Origin: Niveispirillum lacus
GTDB lineage: Bacteria; Pseudomonadota; Alphaproteobacteria; Azospirillales; Azospirillaceae
Direction of reading: 5' to 3'
Assembly: GCF_002251795.1 (NCBI RefSeq)
Contig: NZ_NOXU01000011.1
Coordinates: 1-64,000 of the forward strand
Length of the DNA: 64,000 bases
Below are positions 24,744-33,603 of the stretch, in pieces. Under the pieces are notes generated by a model. It was given only the letters and a program-made list of their open reading frames with translations, ran no database searches and had not been told where the DNA came from. The stretch's first letter is position 1. Each line of letters opens with the position of its first letter. Made by a program: the position numbers and the translations under genes.

Positions 24744-26304
24744 CAGCCCAGGTGCCATCCTGGGTTTCCGAATGCCATTCCGCCCGCAGGTCGCCTTCAT
24801 CCTGGCCGTTGATGGTCAGGTAATTGCGCTGGGCCAGCAGGCGACGGCCGCTGGCTGCCATCGGTTCCATGGTCAGGGTCAAACGGTCCCACAGGCTTTC
24901 GCGTCTGGCGGCCAGCCGTTCCAGCAGTTGGATGGCCAGCCCAGCGGGCGGCGGATGCACAATGCCGGAACTGACCAATTGCCGAAGGCGGGTGCCAGGA
25001 CCGGATATCAGGCCCGTGGCACCCAGATGCACCTCACCCGACAGGATGGTGACGCAGGTGCCACTGCGCCGGGCAAAGTCGGCGAGAATACGCAGAACAG
25101 TCCGCCATTCCTCCTGATGCGCGGGGCTGCGCCATTGATCGCGCAGGTCATCCTCCATCCTTTGACGCCCCGGCAAGAGGTTCAACACCCGCTCCGCCAG
25201 CCCAAAACCCGGAAAGATCAGCGGCACCGATGACATCAGCAACAGATGGCGGCAAGCGGCAAACTGGTCGAGCCAGAGCGGCAGTTCCGCCAGAGTAGCG
25301 GGCGACAGGACCTGCGTTTCCGTCCGCTCGCTGCGCAGGTCGGGGGCCAGAATGCCGACACCGTTCAACAACAGCCCCTGGCTGAATCCTGGCGGTGCTG
25401 AAGCCAGCACCGTATCGGATGGATCATCATCACCCATGCCAACCTGGAACAATCGAAACGCCCGGCGTGCGGCGGCATAGATGGCCTGATAAGAGGGGCT
25501 GTCCAGAAGTTCCGCCGGATGAGATCCCCAACCGTCAATGATGTCGTGATCATCCCACATGCACAAGGAGGCCACGCCAGCCTGGATCGCTGCTGGTTCC
25601 GCCTGGGTCCAGGCATGCAGGTAGGTTGCGATGTACCAGGCATCCAACTGCGACTCCAGGCCGGGGCCGGCCGCCATACCGGTGCGTTTCATCAGCGTCC
25701 GGGTTGCCGAAAGCTGTCCCAACGCCGGAACCCGTTCCCACAGGCCATCGGCATAGACCTGATCCCCGCCCATCAGCAGCAGATGCAGCGGCTGCGCCCG
25801 ATGGCGGCTCAACAAGCGGGCCCACAGGGCATTACGTTTCAGCCCCGCCGCTTCAATTGTGTCTTCATCCTCGCAGCCGCCGCAACTGACAAAGGCGATC
25901 CGCGGCGGTATGGCGGTGCCGGGGACCGACAGAGTCCACTGCCGTTCATCATCCTGAAACCGGTAAATAGCTCGTCCATCCTGCAACCCACGCGGTACGG
26001 CAAAGTCGTAGCGCCAGAGGCGCAGGATGCCGGACGGGCAGGGCACCCCAACCGGCCCAACCGGCGGCAGGTCCCGCCATTCATGCAGGAACCGCGGCGG
26101 TACGGGCAGGGTGACCCCTTCCACCCGCAGATCAGGCGGCTCGGCCTCGCCAGCCAGCAGGAAACAAGCGGAGACGCGCCAACGCTGCGCCGACCCGGTC
26201 GCACCCTGGGCACCGCGTGCCCGTAGCAGCGGACCCATCAGGATGACCGGCGGCGCCGGGCGCGGACGGGAACGCTGTTTTGAGGGGGAGTTGGCGGGAC
26301 GCAT
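24730..26304 (-). CDS. PhoD-like alkaline phosphatase family protein
   Basis: A 524-residue metallophosphoesterase of the alkaline phosphatase D type. An N-terminal all-beta part (about 30-130) precedes the catalytic domain, which has FVSCGGCEDED, LLMGGDQVYADGLW, the metal motif WDDHDIIDGWGSHP and the late ILSGEVHLGATGLI (usually SGDVH). No signal peptide or Tat motif is present, unlike secreted PhoD, so this is probably a cytoplasmic member with an unknown substrate. ATG 26304 is preferred to a TTG at 26313. It diverges from glgP by 162 bases and overlaps the aminotransferase stop. Confidence 0.82.
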   Translation of the reverse strand: MRPANSPSKQRSRPRPAPPVILMGPLLRARGAQGATGSAQRWRVSACFLLAGEAEPPDLRVEGVTLPVPPRFLHEWRDLPPVGPVGVPCPSGILRLWRYDFAVPRGLQDGRAIYRFQDDERQWTLSVPGTAIPPRIAFVSCGGCEDEDTIEAAGLKRNALWARLLSRHRAQPLHLLLMGGDQVYADGLWERVPALGQLSATRTLMKRTGMAAGPGLESQLDAWYIATYLHAWTQAEPAAIQAGVASLCMWDDHDIIDGWGSHPAELLDSPSYQAIYAAARRAFRLFQVGMGDDDPSDTVLASAPPGFSQGLLLNGVGILAPDLRSERTETQVLSPATLAELPLWLDQFAACRHLLLMSSVPLIFPGFGLAERVLNLLPGRQRMEDDLRDQWRSPAHQEEWRTVLRILADFARRSGTCVTILSGEVHLGATGLISGPGTRLRQLVSSGIVHPPPAGLAIQLLERLAARRESLWDRLTLTMEPMAASGRRLLAQRNYLTINGQDEGDLRAEWHSETQDGTWAVTLG

Positions 26305-26466
26305 CGGCCTCAAATGGGTGACGGACGGACAGGGTCAAGCGGCAACAGCCCGACCGAACCGCGGGCCAGGGACAGATCGATGCTTTTTCCCATTGCCAAG
26401 CGGTCGGCGGCAAGGCGGAATGGTGACATCTTTCTGTCATTGTTGCTCTTGAAAGTCTGTCTTCCC

Positions 26467-28950
26467 ATGGATGCCCGTTACCGTTCACGTGAAATTGGCC
26501 GCAAGGCGGAGGATGTGGATGCCCTGAAACGTTCCTTTTTGGAATGGTTGGTTTATTCAGTGGGCAAGGATGCCAAGACGGCAACGCGACGCGACTGGTT
26601 CACAACCGGCGCCCTGTCGGTGCGGGACCGGGTTGTGGATCGCTGGATGGACACGACACGCGGCGTTTATGCCGCCGATGCCAAGCGTATCTACTATTTC
26701 TCCATGGAGTTCCTGGTCGGACGGCTTTTGTCCAACAATCTGGATAATCTGGGCCTGACCGAAGTCTGCCGCGAGACGGTTGATCGCTTGGGTCTGCGGT
26801 TGGAGGAGGTGCTGGAAGCAGAACCGGACCCGGCCCTGGGCAATGGTGGTCTGGGCCGTCTGGCCGCCTGTTTCCTGGACAGCATGGCCACCCAACATCT
26901 GCCGGCTTTTGGCTATGGTATCCGGTATGAATATGGCCTGTTTGAGCAACGGTTTGACCAGGGCTGGCAGGTGGAATTCCCCGATAACTGGCTGCGCTTC
27001 GGCAATCCGTGGGAATTCGCCAGGCCGGAGGTGCTGTACCCGATCCATTTCCATGGCCATGTCGAAACCTATATCGACGGGGCGGGCATGGAACGACGCC
27101 GCTGGGTCGGCACCGAAACCGTGCATGCCATGGCGTTTGACACACCTGTCGTCGGTTACGGTGGCGAAACGATCAATACGCTGCGGCTTTGGTCGGCCCG
27201 TGCGCTGAGCGATTTTGACTTTACCCACTTTAACGATGGCGATTATCTGAAAGCTGTGGAAAGCAAGGTCCTGTCGGAAAACCTGTCGCGCGTGCTTTAT
27301 CCCAATGATGCGACGGAAGTGGGACGCGAGTTACGCTTCAAACAGGAATATTTTTTCACCAGCGCATCCATTCAGGACATTCTGCGCCGGTATATGCAGC
27401 ATCATAAGGACTTCGATGCGCTTCCGGAAAAAGCGGCCATTCAGTTGAATGATACGCACCCGGCCATTGGCATCGCCGAGTTGATGCGCATCCTGATTGA
27501 TCTGCACGGCCTGGACTGGGACAGGGCCTGGGACATTACCCGCCGCACCTTCAGCTATACCAACCACACGCTGCTGCCCGAGGCACTGGAAAGCTGGCCT
27601 GTTGGCATGATGGAACGGGTGCTGCCCCGGCATATGCAGATCATCTATGATATTAATGCGCGGTTCCTGGATAGTGTCTGGGCCCGTTCCGATATCGATA
27701 CAATCCGCCGTCTTTCACTGATTGACGAAAATGGCGAGCGGCGGGTGCGCATGGGTGGGCTGGCCTTTCTTGGCAGCCATAAGGTGAATGGCGTGTCGGC
27801 CCTGCATACCGATCTGATGAAACAGACGGTTTTTGCCGATTACCATCGCCTGTTCCCCGACCGTATCACCAATATGACCAACGGCATCACCCCGCGGCGA
27901 TGGCTGCACCAGGCCAACCCGGCTTTGTCGCGCCTGATCAGCAGCCGGATCGGCGATGGCTGGATCACCGACCTGGGAAGACTGGCCGTCCTGAAGGAAC
28001 GGGTGGGGGATGAAGTCTTTCAGGAGGAATTCCGGCGGGCAAAACGCCAGAACAAAAAACGTCTGGCCGCCTATATCGCCCGACATCTGCGTATTGATGT
28101 CGATGTCGACAGTCTGTTTGATGTGCAGGTGAAGCGTATTCACGAATATAAGCGGCAGTTGCTGAATCTGTTGCAGACAGTCGCGCTGTATAATGAGATC
28201 CGGGACAATCCAACACGCGATTTTGTGCCGGTGACCAAGATCCTGGCCGGTAAGGCCGCACCTGCCTATCACCAGGCGAAACTGATCATCAAACTGGCCA
28301 ACGACATAGGTCGCGTTATCAACAATGATCCGCTGGTGCGGGGGCGGCTAAAGCTGGTGATGCTGCCCAACTATAATGTCAGCCAGGCCGAAATCATCAT
28401 GCCGGCCGCCGATCTGTCAGAACAGATTTCGACAGCGGGTATGGAGGCGTCAGGCACCGGGAATATGAAACTGGCGTTGAACGGCGCCCTGACCATCGGC
28501 ACGCTGGATGGTGCGAATGTCGAAATCCGTGACCATGTCGGAGCGGACAATATCTTCATCTTCGGCATGAATGCACAGGAGGTGCAGGAACTGCGCGACC
28601 AGGGTGCATTTGATCCACGCGCTGTCGTCGGCGCCAACCCGCATCTGAAACGGGCCTTGGACATGATCGGTGGCGGCGCCTTCAGCCCCGACGATCCGGG
28701 GCGTTTCCGGCCTATCGTGGACGCACTGCTGTACAATGACCATTTTCTGGTCACCGCCGATTTCGAGGATTACCGCAACAGCCACGCGACGGCCGTGACG
28801 CTTTACCGCAATAAGACGGAATGGACCGCCAAAGCCATAATTAACACCGCCAGCATGGGCTGGTTCTCCTCCGACCGCACCATTCTGGACTATGCCAAGC
28901 ACATTTGGGGCGTCGCTCCAGTGCTGCCGGGAGCCGGTGAGGCAGATTGA
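26467..28950 (+). CDS. glgP: glycogen/alpha-glucan phosphorylase
   Basis: An 827-residue GT35 phosphorylase that releases glucose-1-phosphate from glycogen or maltodextrin. Family marks include GRLLSNNLDNLGL, the catalytic-site text DPALGNGGLGRLAACFLDS, the NMTNGITPRRWLHQANP active-site loop and KVNGVSALHT. The PLP site is EASGTGNMKLALNGALT with the Schiff-base Lys near 690. The length is normal. ATG 26467 is chosen because the family N-terminus starts here; 51 upstream codons are open but lack family features. No other glg genes are near, so glycogen synthesis must be encoded elsewhere. It converges with the TonB-domain gene 12 bases downstream. Confidence 0.96.
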   Translation: MDARYRSREIGRKAEDVDALKRSFLEWLVYSVGKDAKTATRRDWFTTGALSVRDRVVDRWMDTTRGVYAADAKRIYYFSMEFLVGRLLSNNLDNLGLTEVCRETVDRLGLRLEEVLEAEPDPALGNGGLGRLAACFLDSMATQHLPAFGYGIRYEYGLFEQRFDQGWQVEFPDNWLRFGNPWEFARPEVLYPIHFHGHVETYIDGAGMERRRWVGTETVHAMAFDTPVVGYGGETINTLRLWSARALSDFDFTHFNDGDYLKAVESKVLSENLSRVLYPNDATEVGRELRFKQEYFFTSASIQDILRRYMQHHKDFDALPEKAAIQLNDTHPAIGIAELMRILIDLHGLDWDRAWDITRRTFSYTNHTLLPEALESWPVGMMERVLPRHMQIIYDINARFLDSVWARSDIDTIRRLSLIDENGERRVRMGGLAFLGSHKVNGVSALHTDLMKQTVFADYHRLFPDRITNMTNGITPRRWLHQANPALSRLISSRIGDGWITDLGRLAVLKERVGDEVFQEEFRRAKRQNKKRLAAYIARHLRIDVDVDSLFDVQVKRIHEYKRQLLNLLQTVALYNEIRDNPTRDFVPVTKILAGKAAPAYHQAKLIIKLANDIGRVINNDPLVRGRLKLVMLPNYNVSQAEIIMPAADLSEQISTAGMEASGTGNMKLALNGALTIGTLDGANVEIRDHVGADNIFIFGMNAQEVQELRDQGAFDPRAVVGANPHLKRALDMIGGGAFSPDDPGRFRPIVDALLYNDHFLVTADFEDYRNSHATAVTLYRNKTEWTAKAIINTASMGWFSSDRTILDYAKHIWGVAPVLPGAGEAD

Positions 28951-28962
28951 TAGCAGGACGGG

Positions 28963-30069
28963 TCAGTGGCGTCGCTTGAACCGTGACCCGATCTCCGCTT
29001 CTTCATTCTCATACTGATATTGAAACGACTGCACCTGTTTGACCAGGGTACCCGGATCGCCGACAGCGGCTGTCGGCTGATACCGCCAGGTGAGGATGGC
29101 TTTTTCGGTGGCAGTCGCGAACTGCGGGTTGCCTGATTTTTTCAACACTTTGGTTTCTTTCACCCGGCCATCCGCCGTCGAGACCAGGAATTCCACCGTC
29201 GCCTCGCCGGACACCGACATTCTATCACCGGGCATGTCGGGAACCTCCCGGAACAGCGGCTTTACCTCTCCCGATGGCACCGGCAGGATACGCGTCGCCT
29301 CAACCCACTTATCCTCTGTCGCCGAATCGCCCCGTTTGAAGGCGATATAGGCCAGCATGCCATAGGTAGGGCGCAGAACGGCTTTCACCGCGGGGTCATC
29401 CTGGCCAGCACCACGTTCGGCAACCGAGATAAACATCGGCTCGGCGCTGTCTTTGCGACCGCTTTCCATGGTTAACAGGGCCTGTTCATAATCGACCATC
29501 AGCCGGATGATATGGTTAGCTGGCACGGCTTCGGCCACCTGCGATGCACGATCCAGATATTTGCGAATTTCAACGACATCGACCGTGCCCTTCAACTGCC
29601 GTGCCTGAGTCAGCAGCGCGTTGACATGCCCCACGGAATCGGTGCCAAAATTCTTAGCGTAGAGACTGATCACCTGATCCTGGGCGTCGCGGGACGCCTC
29701 AAAGTCGCCGGCATTGATCAGGGCTTGGGCCAATTGTTCATGCACGGCGATCAGAGTTCCATCTTCCGGCCCCACATGCCGCTTCAGGGCGATGATGGCC
29801 TTGCGGATGGTGGAAGGCGCAGCTTTGGTGTTGCCGGTTTGCAGGAAGATGTCGATGGCGTTCAGCAACAGTCTTTCGTGGCTGGCTGGTTTGTATGTGG
29901 GCGACTGCTCATAAAGTTCCGCCGCCTGCCAGGCCAGATCGAAGGCTTCCTGCAAATTGCCGTCCTTCATCTTGGCCACAGAGGCCTTGTTGGCTTCCTG
30001 CCAAGTCATGGCTGACACGGGCAGGGCCGATAAAAGCAGAAAACACACCACCAGACTTGCAACGCGCAT
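28963..30069 (-). CDS. secreted helical-repeat protein with TonB C-terminal domain (copy 1)
   Basis: A 368-residue protein with a cleavable signal peptide (VASLVVCFLLLSALPVSA). About 230 residues of helical, TPR-like sequence follow (ANKASVAKMKDGNLQEAFDLAWQ is a clear helix pair). The last 90 residues form a TonB C-terminal domain: EATVEFLVSTADGRVKETKVLKKSG then ILTWRYQPTA. Classical TonB has a non-cleaved N-terminal anchor that contacts ExbBD; here the N-terminus looks removable and no exbBD is close, so it may be a soluble periplasmic protein rather than an energy transducer. The start at ATG 30069 has CAGGGG upstream. It is a clear paralogue of the gene just upstream. Confidence 0.75.
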   Translation of the reverse strand: MRVASLVVCFLLLSALPVSAMTWQEANKASVAKMKDGNLQEAFDLAWQAAELYEQSPTYKPASHERLLLNAIDIFLQTGNTKAAPSTIRKAIIALKRHVGPEDGTLIAVHEQLAQALINAGDFEASRDAQDQVISLYAKNFGTDSVGHVNALLTQARQLKGTVDVVEIRKYLDRASQVAEAVPANHIIRLMVDYEQALLTMESGRKDSAEPMFISVAERGAGQDDPAVKAVLRPTYGMLAYIAFKRGDSATEDKWVEATRILPVPSGEVKPLFREVPDMPGDRMSVSGEATVEFLVSTADGRVKETKVLKKSGNPQFATATEKAILTWRYQPTAAVGDPGTLVKQVQSFQYQYENEEAEIGSRFKRRH

Positions 30070-30185
30070 GGGAAACCCCTGGAGACACATCATGCGCTGG
30101 CAAGATATCTCTCACAGGGGTTTATATTCAATAGTGTTTACGTCCCTTTAGTTGCATACTATCGCATGCAGTTCCCGGAATGGTA

Positions 30186-31253
30186 TCAGCTTGCAGCGTT
30201 GCTCACGTTTTGGCGGACGGTGATCAGGGAACCGGGCGTTCCCTCATTGGCCGTTGGCTGAAAACGCCAATTCAGGACGGATTTGCTCATCATCGACACA
30301 TATTTAGGGTCACCACTGCTTTCCAGAACCCGCACTTCCTTGACCTTGCCATCGGCGGTGGAGACACGCAGTTCCATCGTTGCAGAGCCGCTGATGGTGC
30401 CGTCATTGATTTCTGGGACCGAGCGGAACAGCGGTTGCGGGCCGCCAACATGCTGCGGCAGGCCGCGCGTTGCCTCGACCATCTTATCTTCGGTATCGGG
30501 GTCGCCTTGACGTTGGGCGATGAAGGCCAGCATGCCATAGCTGTCACGTGCCAGACTGCGCACCGCGACATTTTCCGAGCTTCTGGCCTGTCGCACGATG
30601 GACCGGAATTGTGCCGCCGCCGCATTATCACGACCGGCATCCACACCCGCCATGGCCTGTTCAAATTCCACCTGAAGCCGGATGGGGTGGTCGGCAGGCA
30701 AACCTTTGGTCAGCCCGTCAATCCGATCTAGATAATGCTGGGCTGTAGCCGGGTCCCGCGCGGCCTTGGCCGTGCGCACCAACTCCAACTGGGCGCTGAC
30801 ACTACCCACGCTGTCAGCACCATAATTCTTTTCATAAAGTGTGGCCACGCGTTCATAGATCAGCTTGGCCTTGGCCTTGTCGCCCAGGACCAGATAGGCC
30901 TTAGCCAATTGTTCATTGAGCGCGATGGTTTCCGGTGCGCCATCGGCGACATGCCGCCCAATTGCTGCCAATGCTTTTTGCAGCATATCCGGCGTCTTTC
31001 CCGGATTCTGGATTTGCAGGAAGATATCGACCGCGTTCAGCAGCAGCCGTTCATGATTGCCCGGTTTATAATTGGGCGCCTTCTCATACAGTTCTGCCGC
31101 CTGCCAAGCCAAGTCGAAGGCCGGTTGCAGTTTACCTTCCACCATCAAAGCGACAGAAGCCTTGTTGGCTTCCTGCCAAGTGTTGGCCGCCAGTACTGGC
31201 GTCGTCAGCAAGAGCAGGCAGGTCGCGGCGGGGATCAATTTCGTTGCAAACAT
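30186..31253 (-). CDS. secreted helical-repeat protein with TonB C-terminal domain (copy 2)
   Basis: A 355-residue paralogue of the next gene, in tandem and in the same direction. A signal peptide ends at VLA-AN (about residue 23). The mature N-terminus shares TWQEANKASVA, AFDLAWQAAELYE and HERLLLNA.DIFLQ with copy 1. Helical repeats fill about 30-260, and a TonB C-terminal domain ends the protein (TMELRVSTADGKVKEVRVLESSG, LNWRFQPTANEG). The start at ATG 31253 has GGAGG four bases before it. The 116-base spacer between copies carries an inverted repeat TGCAT/ATGCA at 30153-30170. Function unknown; duplication followed by divergence is clear. Confidence 0.75.
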   Translation of the reverse strand: MFATKLIPAATCLLLLTTPVLAANTWQEANKASVALMVEGKLQPAFDLAWQAAELYEKAPNYKPGNHERLLLNAVDIFLQIQNPGKTPDMLQKALAAIGRHVADGAPETIALNEQLAKAYLVLGDKAKAKLIYERVATLYEKNYGADSVGSVSAQLELVRTAKAARDPATAQHYLDRIDGLTKGLPADHPIRLQVEFEQAMAGVDAGRDNAAAAQFRSIVRQARSSENVAVRSLARDSYGMLAFIAQRQGDPDTEDKMVEATRGLPQHVGGPQPLFRSVPEINDGTISGSATMELRVSTADGKVKEVRVLESSGDPKYVSMMSKSVLNWRFQPTANEGTPGSLITVRQNVSNAAS

Positions 31254-31711
31254 GCAACCTCCGGCAAATGTCAAGTAAAACCTGAATGTAACTTACGCCG
31301 GTTCTGTTTCAGGCTCAAGCCGCGAAAGTGGTTCCGGTAAAAAGTCTGCGATTGGTCCGCCCTGCGCCGGGCGCTGCCCAGCCTTGCCAAGGGCCCGGAA
31401 CGATTTCGCTGGTGCAGCGGGCAGCGGATGGGCATAGTCCGCCCCGTACCGAGTGGCTGTGGGGCCCCCGGTGGCTACCCATGCCGCCATCAAGATATGC
31501 CCCGAATGATGAAAGTCGGGTCGTGTCGCTGCCCATCTCCTGATGATGGTGCCGCCCTTCGCTTTCCGAAACAGTCGAAGCCGCTCCCAGCGCAACCGCT
31601 GGCGTCGGGATGATCCCGCCGTCTGGCATCCCTTGCGCTCCAGCCTGCGTTCGGACCCAGGAAGGGCCGGCGGTGCGGAGCGTTTGGCTTTGTTCTAAGA
31701 AAGCACGTTCC
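31254..31711. promoter_or_regulatory. 458-base intergenic region, helicase leader with hairpins
   Basis: No gene could be supported here. It holds the divergent promoters of the TonB-domain gene and the helicase. Close to the helicase start two stable hairpins are visible on the plus strand: CCAGCG-CAAC-CGCTGG at 31587-31602 (perfect, 4-base loop) and GGGATG/CATCCC at 31607-31632. DEAD-box helicase genes often have long structured leaders linked to cold or autoregulation; that this one does is inferred only. Confidence 0.4.
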
Positions 31712-33484
31712 TTGACCATTACCTTTTCCGAACTCGCCCTTCCCGCCGCCCTGATGCAGGCCGTTGCCGAATTGGGCTATGTCACCCCGACCCCGATCCA
31801 GGCCCAGGCCATTCCGGCGGCGTTGGAAGGCAAGGATGTTGTTGCGTCGGCCAATACCGGCACTGGCAAGACGGCCGCCTTTGTTCTGCCCGCCCTGGCG
31901 CGTATCGCCGCGTCGGAACGTCAGGCTGGTTCCTGGGGCCCGCGCGTCCTGGTACTGACCCCGACCCGTGAACTGGCCAGCCAAGTGCTGGACCAGGTCC
32001 GCCTGCTCTCGAAGTTCGGTCGTATCCAGACCGGCACCGTTCTGGGTGGCATGCCGTATCGTGCCCAGATCGAGATGCTGCGCCGCCGTGCCGATCTGAT
32101 CGTCGCCACGCCCGGTCGACTGATTGACCATCTGGAAAATGGCAAGGTCGATCTGTCCTGTGTCGAAATGCTGGTGCTGGATGAAGCCGACCGCATGCTG
32201 GACATGGGTTTCCGCGACGCGGTCGAGCAGATTTCCAATGCCTGCCCGGCCGATCGCCAGACCCTGCTGTTCACCGCCACCCTGGACCGGACCGCTGAGA
32301 AGCTGGCCTCGGCCCTGACCAAGGACCCGGTGCGCGTCGATGTCGCCGGCAAGGCCGTGACCAACACTTCCATCGAGCAGCGCTGGCTGCGCGCCGATGG
32401 GCTGGACCATAAGCACAAGCTGCTGGGCCGCCTGCTGGAGGATGAAGCCTTCGGTAAGGGCATCATCTTCATGGCCACCAAGGCTGATTGCGACGTGATG
32501 GCCGATCAGCTCTCCGAACAGGGCCACCGTGCCATGCCGCTGCATGGTGACATGCAGCAGCGTGAGCGTAACCGCGTTGTGCAGTGGCTGCGCGACGGCC
32601 GTATCAATGTGCTGGTCGCCACCGACGTGGCCGCTCGCGGCATTGACATTTCCGACCTGTCCCACGTGATCAATTTCGACCTGCCGCGTGTCGCCGAAGA
32701 TTATGTGCACCGTATCGGTCGTACTGGCCGCGCCGGCGCCACGGGCGTGTCCTACAGCCTGTTCACCCGCCATGACCGCAATCTGGTCCGCGCGATTGAA
32801 CAGTATACCGGCCAGCCGCATATCCAGACCACCCTGCCGGGCCTGGAACCGATGCCCGAGCCGGAGCGCAGCAAGTACCGCCCCGGCGGTGCCGGCGGTC
32901 ACAAGCCGTATGGCGCCCGCAGCAATCAGGCCGGCAAGCCCTATGGCAACAAGGGCGGTTTCGGCGGCCAGCGCCGTGAAGGCGGCTGGGGCGGTGAGCG
33001 CCGTGAAGGGGGCTATCAGGGTGGTGGTGAGCGTCGTGAAGGCGGTTTCCGCGCTGAACGCCAGGATGGCGGTTATCAGGGTGGCGAACGCCGCGAAGGC
33101 GGCTTCCGCGCCGAGCGTCGTGACGGTGGTTACCAGGGTGGCGAACAGCGCTCGCAGAGCGAGCGCCTGGGCGGCTGGCAGGGCGAACGCCGTGAGGCAC
33201 AGCCGCAGGGCGGCGACCGGCCGCAGCGCGCTTGGACCCCGGATGCCAGCCCCGTTGCCGGCGAAGCCCGTGCCCCGCACCCGCACAAGGCCAATCCCTA
33301 TAAGCCCCATGCCGGGAAGGGCCGTCCCCACGGCCATGGCGGCGAAGGCCGCGCTGATTTCCGGGACGCCGGCCAGGGGGGCGAAAAGCGCCGCGAATTC
33401 CGTGGTGAACGCCAGGGCGAAGGTCGGGCCGAGGGCCGCGAAGGCGGCGCCGCCCCGCTGCGCCGTCCGTTCCGTCAGGGTTGA
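31712..33484 (+). CDS. rhlE: DEAD-box ATP-dependent RNA helicase (RhlE type)
   Basis: A 590-residue RNA helicase. Q motif TFSEL..TPTPIQAQAIP, Walker A ANTGTGKTAAF, PTRELASQ, TPGRLIDH, DEAD (in LVLDEADRMLDMGF), motif III as FTAT in place of SAT, ATDVAARGIDI and HRIGRTGRAG are all in order in the first 375 residues. The tail (about 390-590) is basic, Gly- and Arg-rich and contains near-perfect 19-residue repeats, typical of RNA-binding tails in RhlE/DeaD-like helicases acting in ribosome assembly and cold adaptation. The start is uncertain: TTG 31712 gives the family N-terminus, and GTG 31673 with AGGAAGGG upstream is possible. A strong terminator follows. Confidence 0.92.
   Translation: MTITFSELALPAALMQAVAELGYVTPTPIQAQAIPAALEGKDVVASANTGTGKTAAFVLPALARIAASERQAGSWGPRVLVLTPTRELASQVLDQVRLLSKFGRIQTGTVLGGMPYRAQIEMLRRRADLIVATPGRLIDHLENGKVDLSCVEMLVLDEADRMLDMGFRDAVEQISNACPADRQTLLFTATLDRTAEKLASALTKDPVRVDVAGKAVTNTSIEQRWLRADGLDHKHKLLGRLLEDEAFGKGIIFMATKADCDVMADQLSEQGHRAMPLHGDMQQRERNRVVQWLRDGRINVLVATDVAARGIDISDLSHVINFDLPRVAEDYVHRIGRTGRAGATGVSYSLFTRHDRNLVRAIEQYTGQPHIQTTLPGLEPMPEPERSKYRPGGAGGHKPYGARSNQAGKPYGNKGGFGGQRREGGWGGERREGGYQGGGERREGGFRAERQDGGYQGGERREGGFRAERRDGGYQGGEQRSQSERLGGWQGERREAQPQGGDRPQRAWTPDASPVAGEARAPHPHKANPYKPHAGKGRPHGHGGEGRADFRDAGQGGEKRREFRGERQGEGRAEGREGGAAPLRRPFRQG
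32955..33210 (+). repeat. coding repeats in helicase tail
   Basis: Imperfect tandem repeats inside the helicase gene that encode units like GGYQGGERREGGFRAERRD. About four units are seen, and the two central ones are almost identical at DNA level over some 45 bases. They give an RGG-like, highly charged disordered tail. Such repeats can change in copy number by slippage. Confidence 0.85.
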
Positions 33485-33496
33485 TGGCTGAAGGAG

Positions 33497-33535
33497 AAGC
33501 CCCTCTCCCGCCGCTGGCCGGGGGAGGGGCTTTTT
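33497..33535 (+). terminator. rho-independent terminator after helicase
   Basis: Long hairpin AAGCCCCTCTCCC (33497-33509) with GGGGGAGGGGCTTTTT (33520-33535), ending in five T, 12 bases after the helicase stop. The stem is very GC-rich. Confidence 0.9.
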
Positions 33536-33603
33536 CATTTCAAGTTTCGGTCCGTATCCGTTAAGTCACCAACGCCCGTCGCCCCGTTTGCCGAGTAGCA
33601 TCC

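Noticed and set aside
30153-30170. Inverted repeat TGCAT/ATGCA between the two TonB-domain genes, first taken as another member of the TGCA box family
   Set aside because: The arms are 8 bases apart instead of 1-3, so it does not fit the 13-base palindrome; it may be an unrelated hairpin.
31490-33538. Minus-strand open frame of 682 codons opposite the DEAD-box helicase
   Set aside because: Shadow of a gene with strong codon bias; it runs through the terminator and has long Ala/Thr/Phe runs that mirror the repeat tail.
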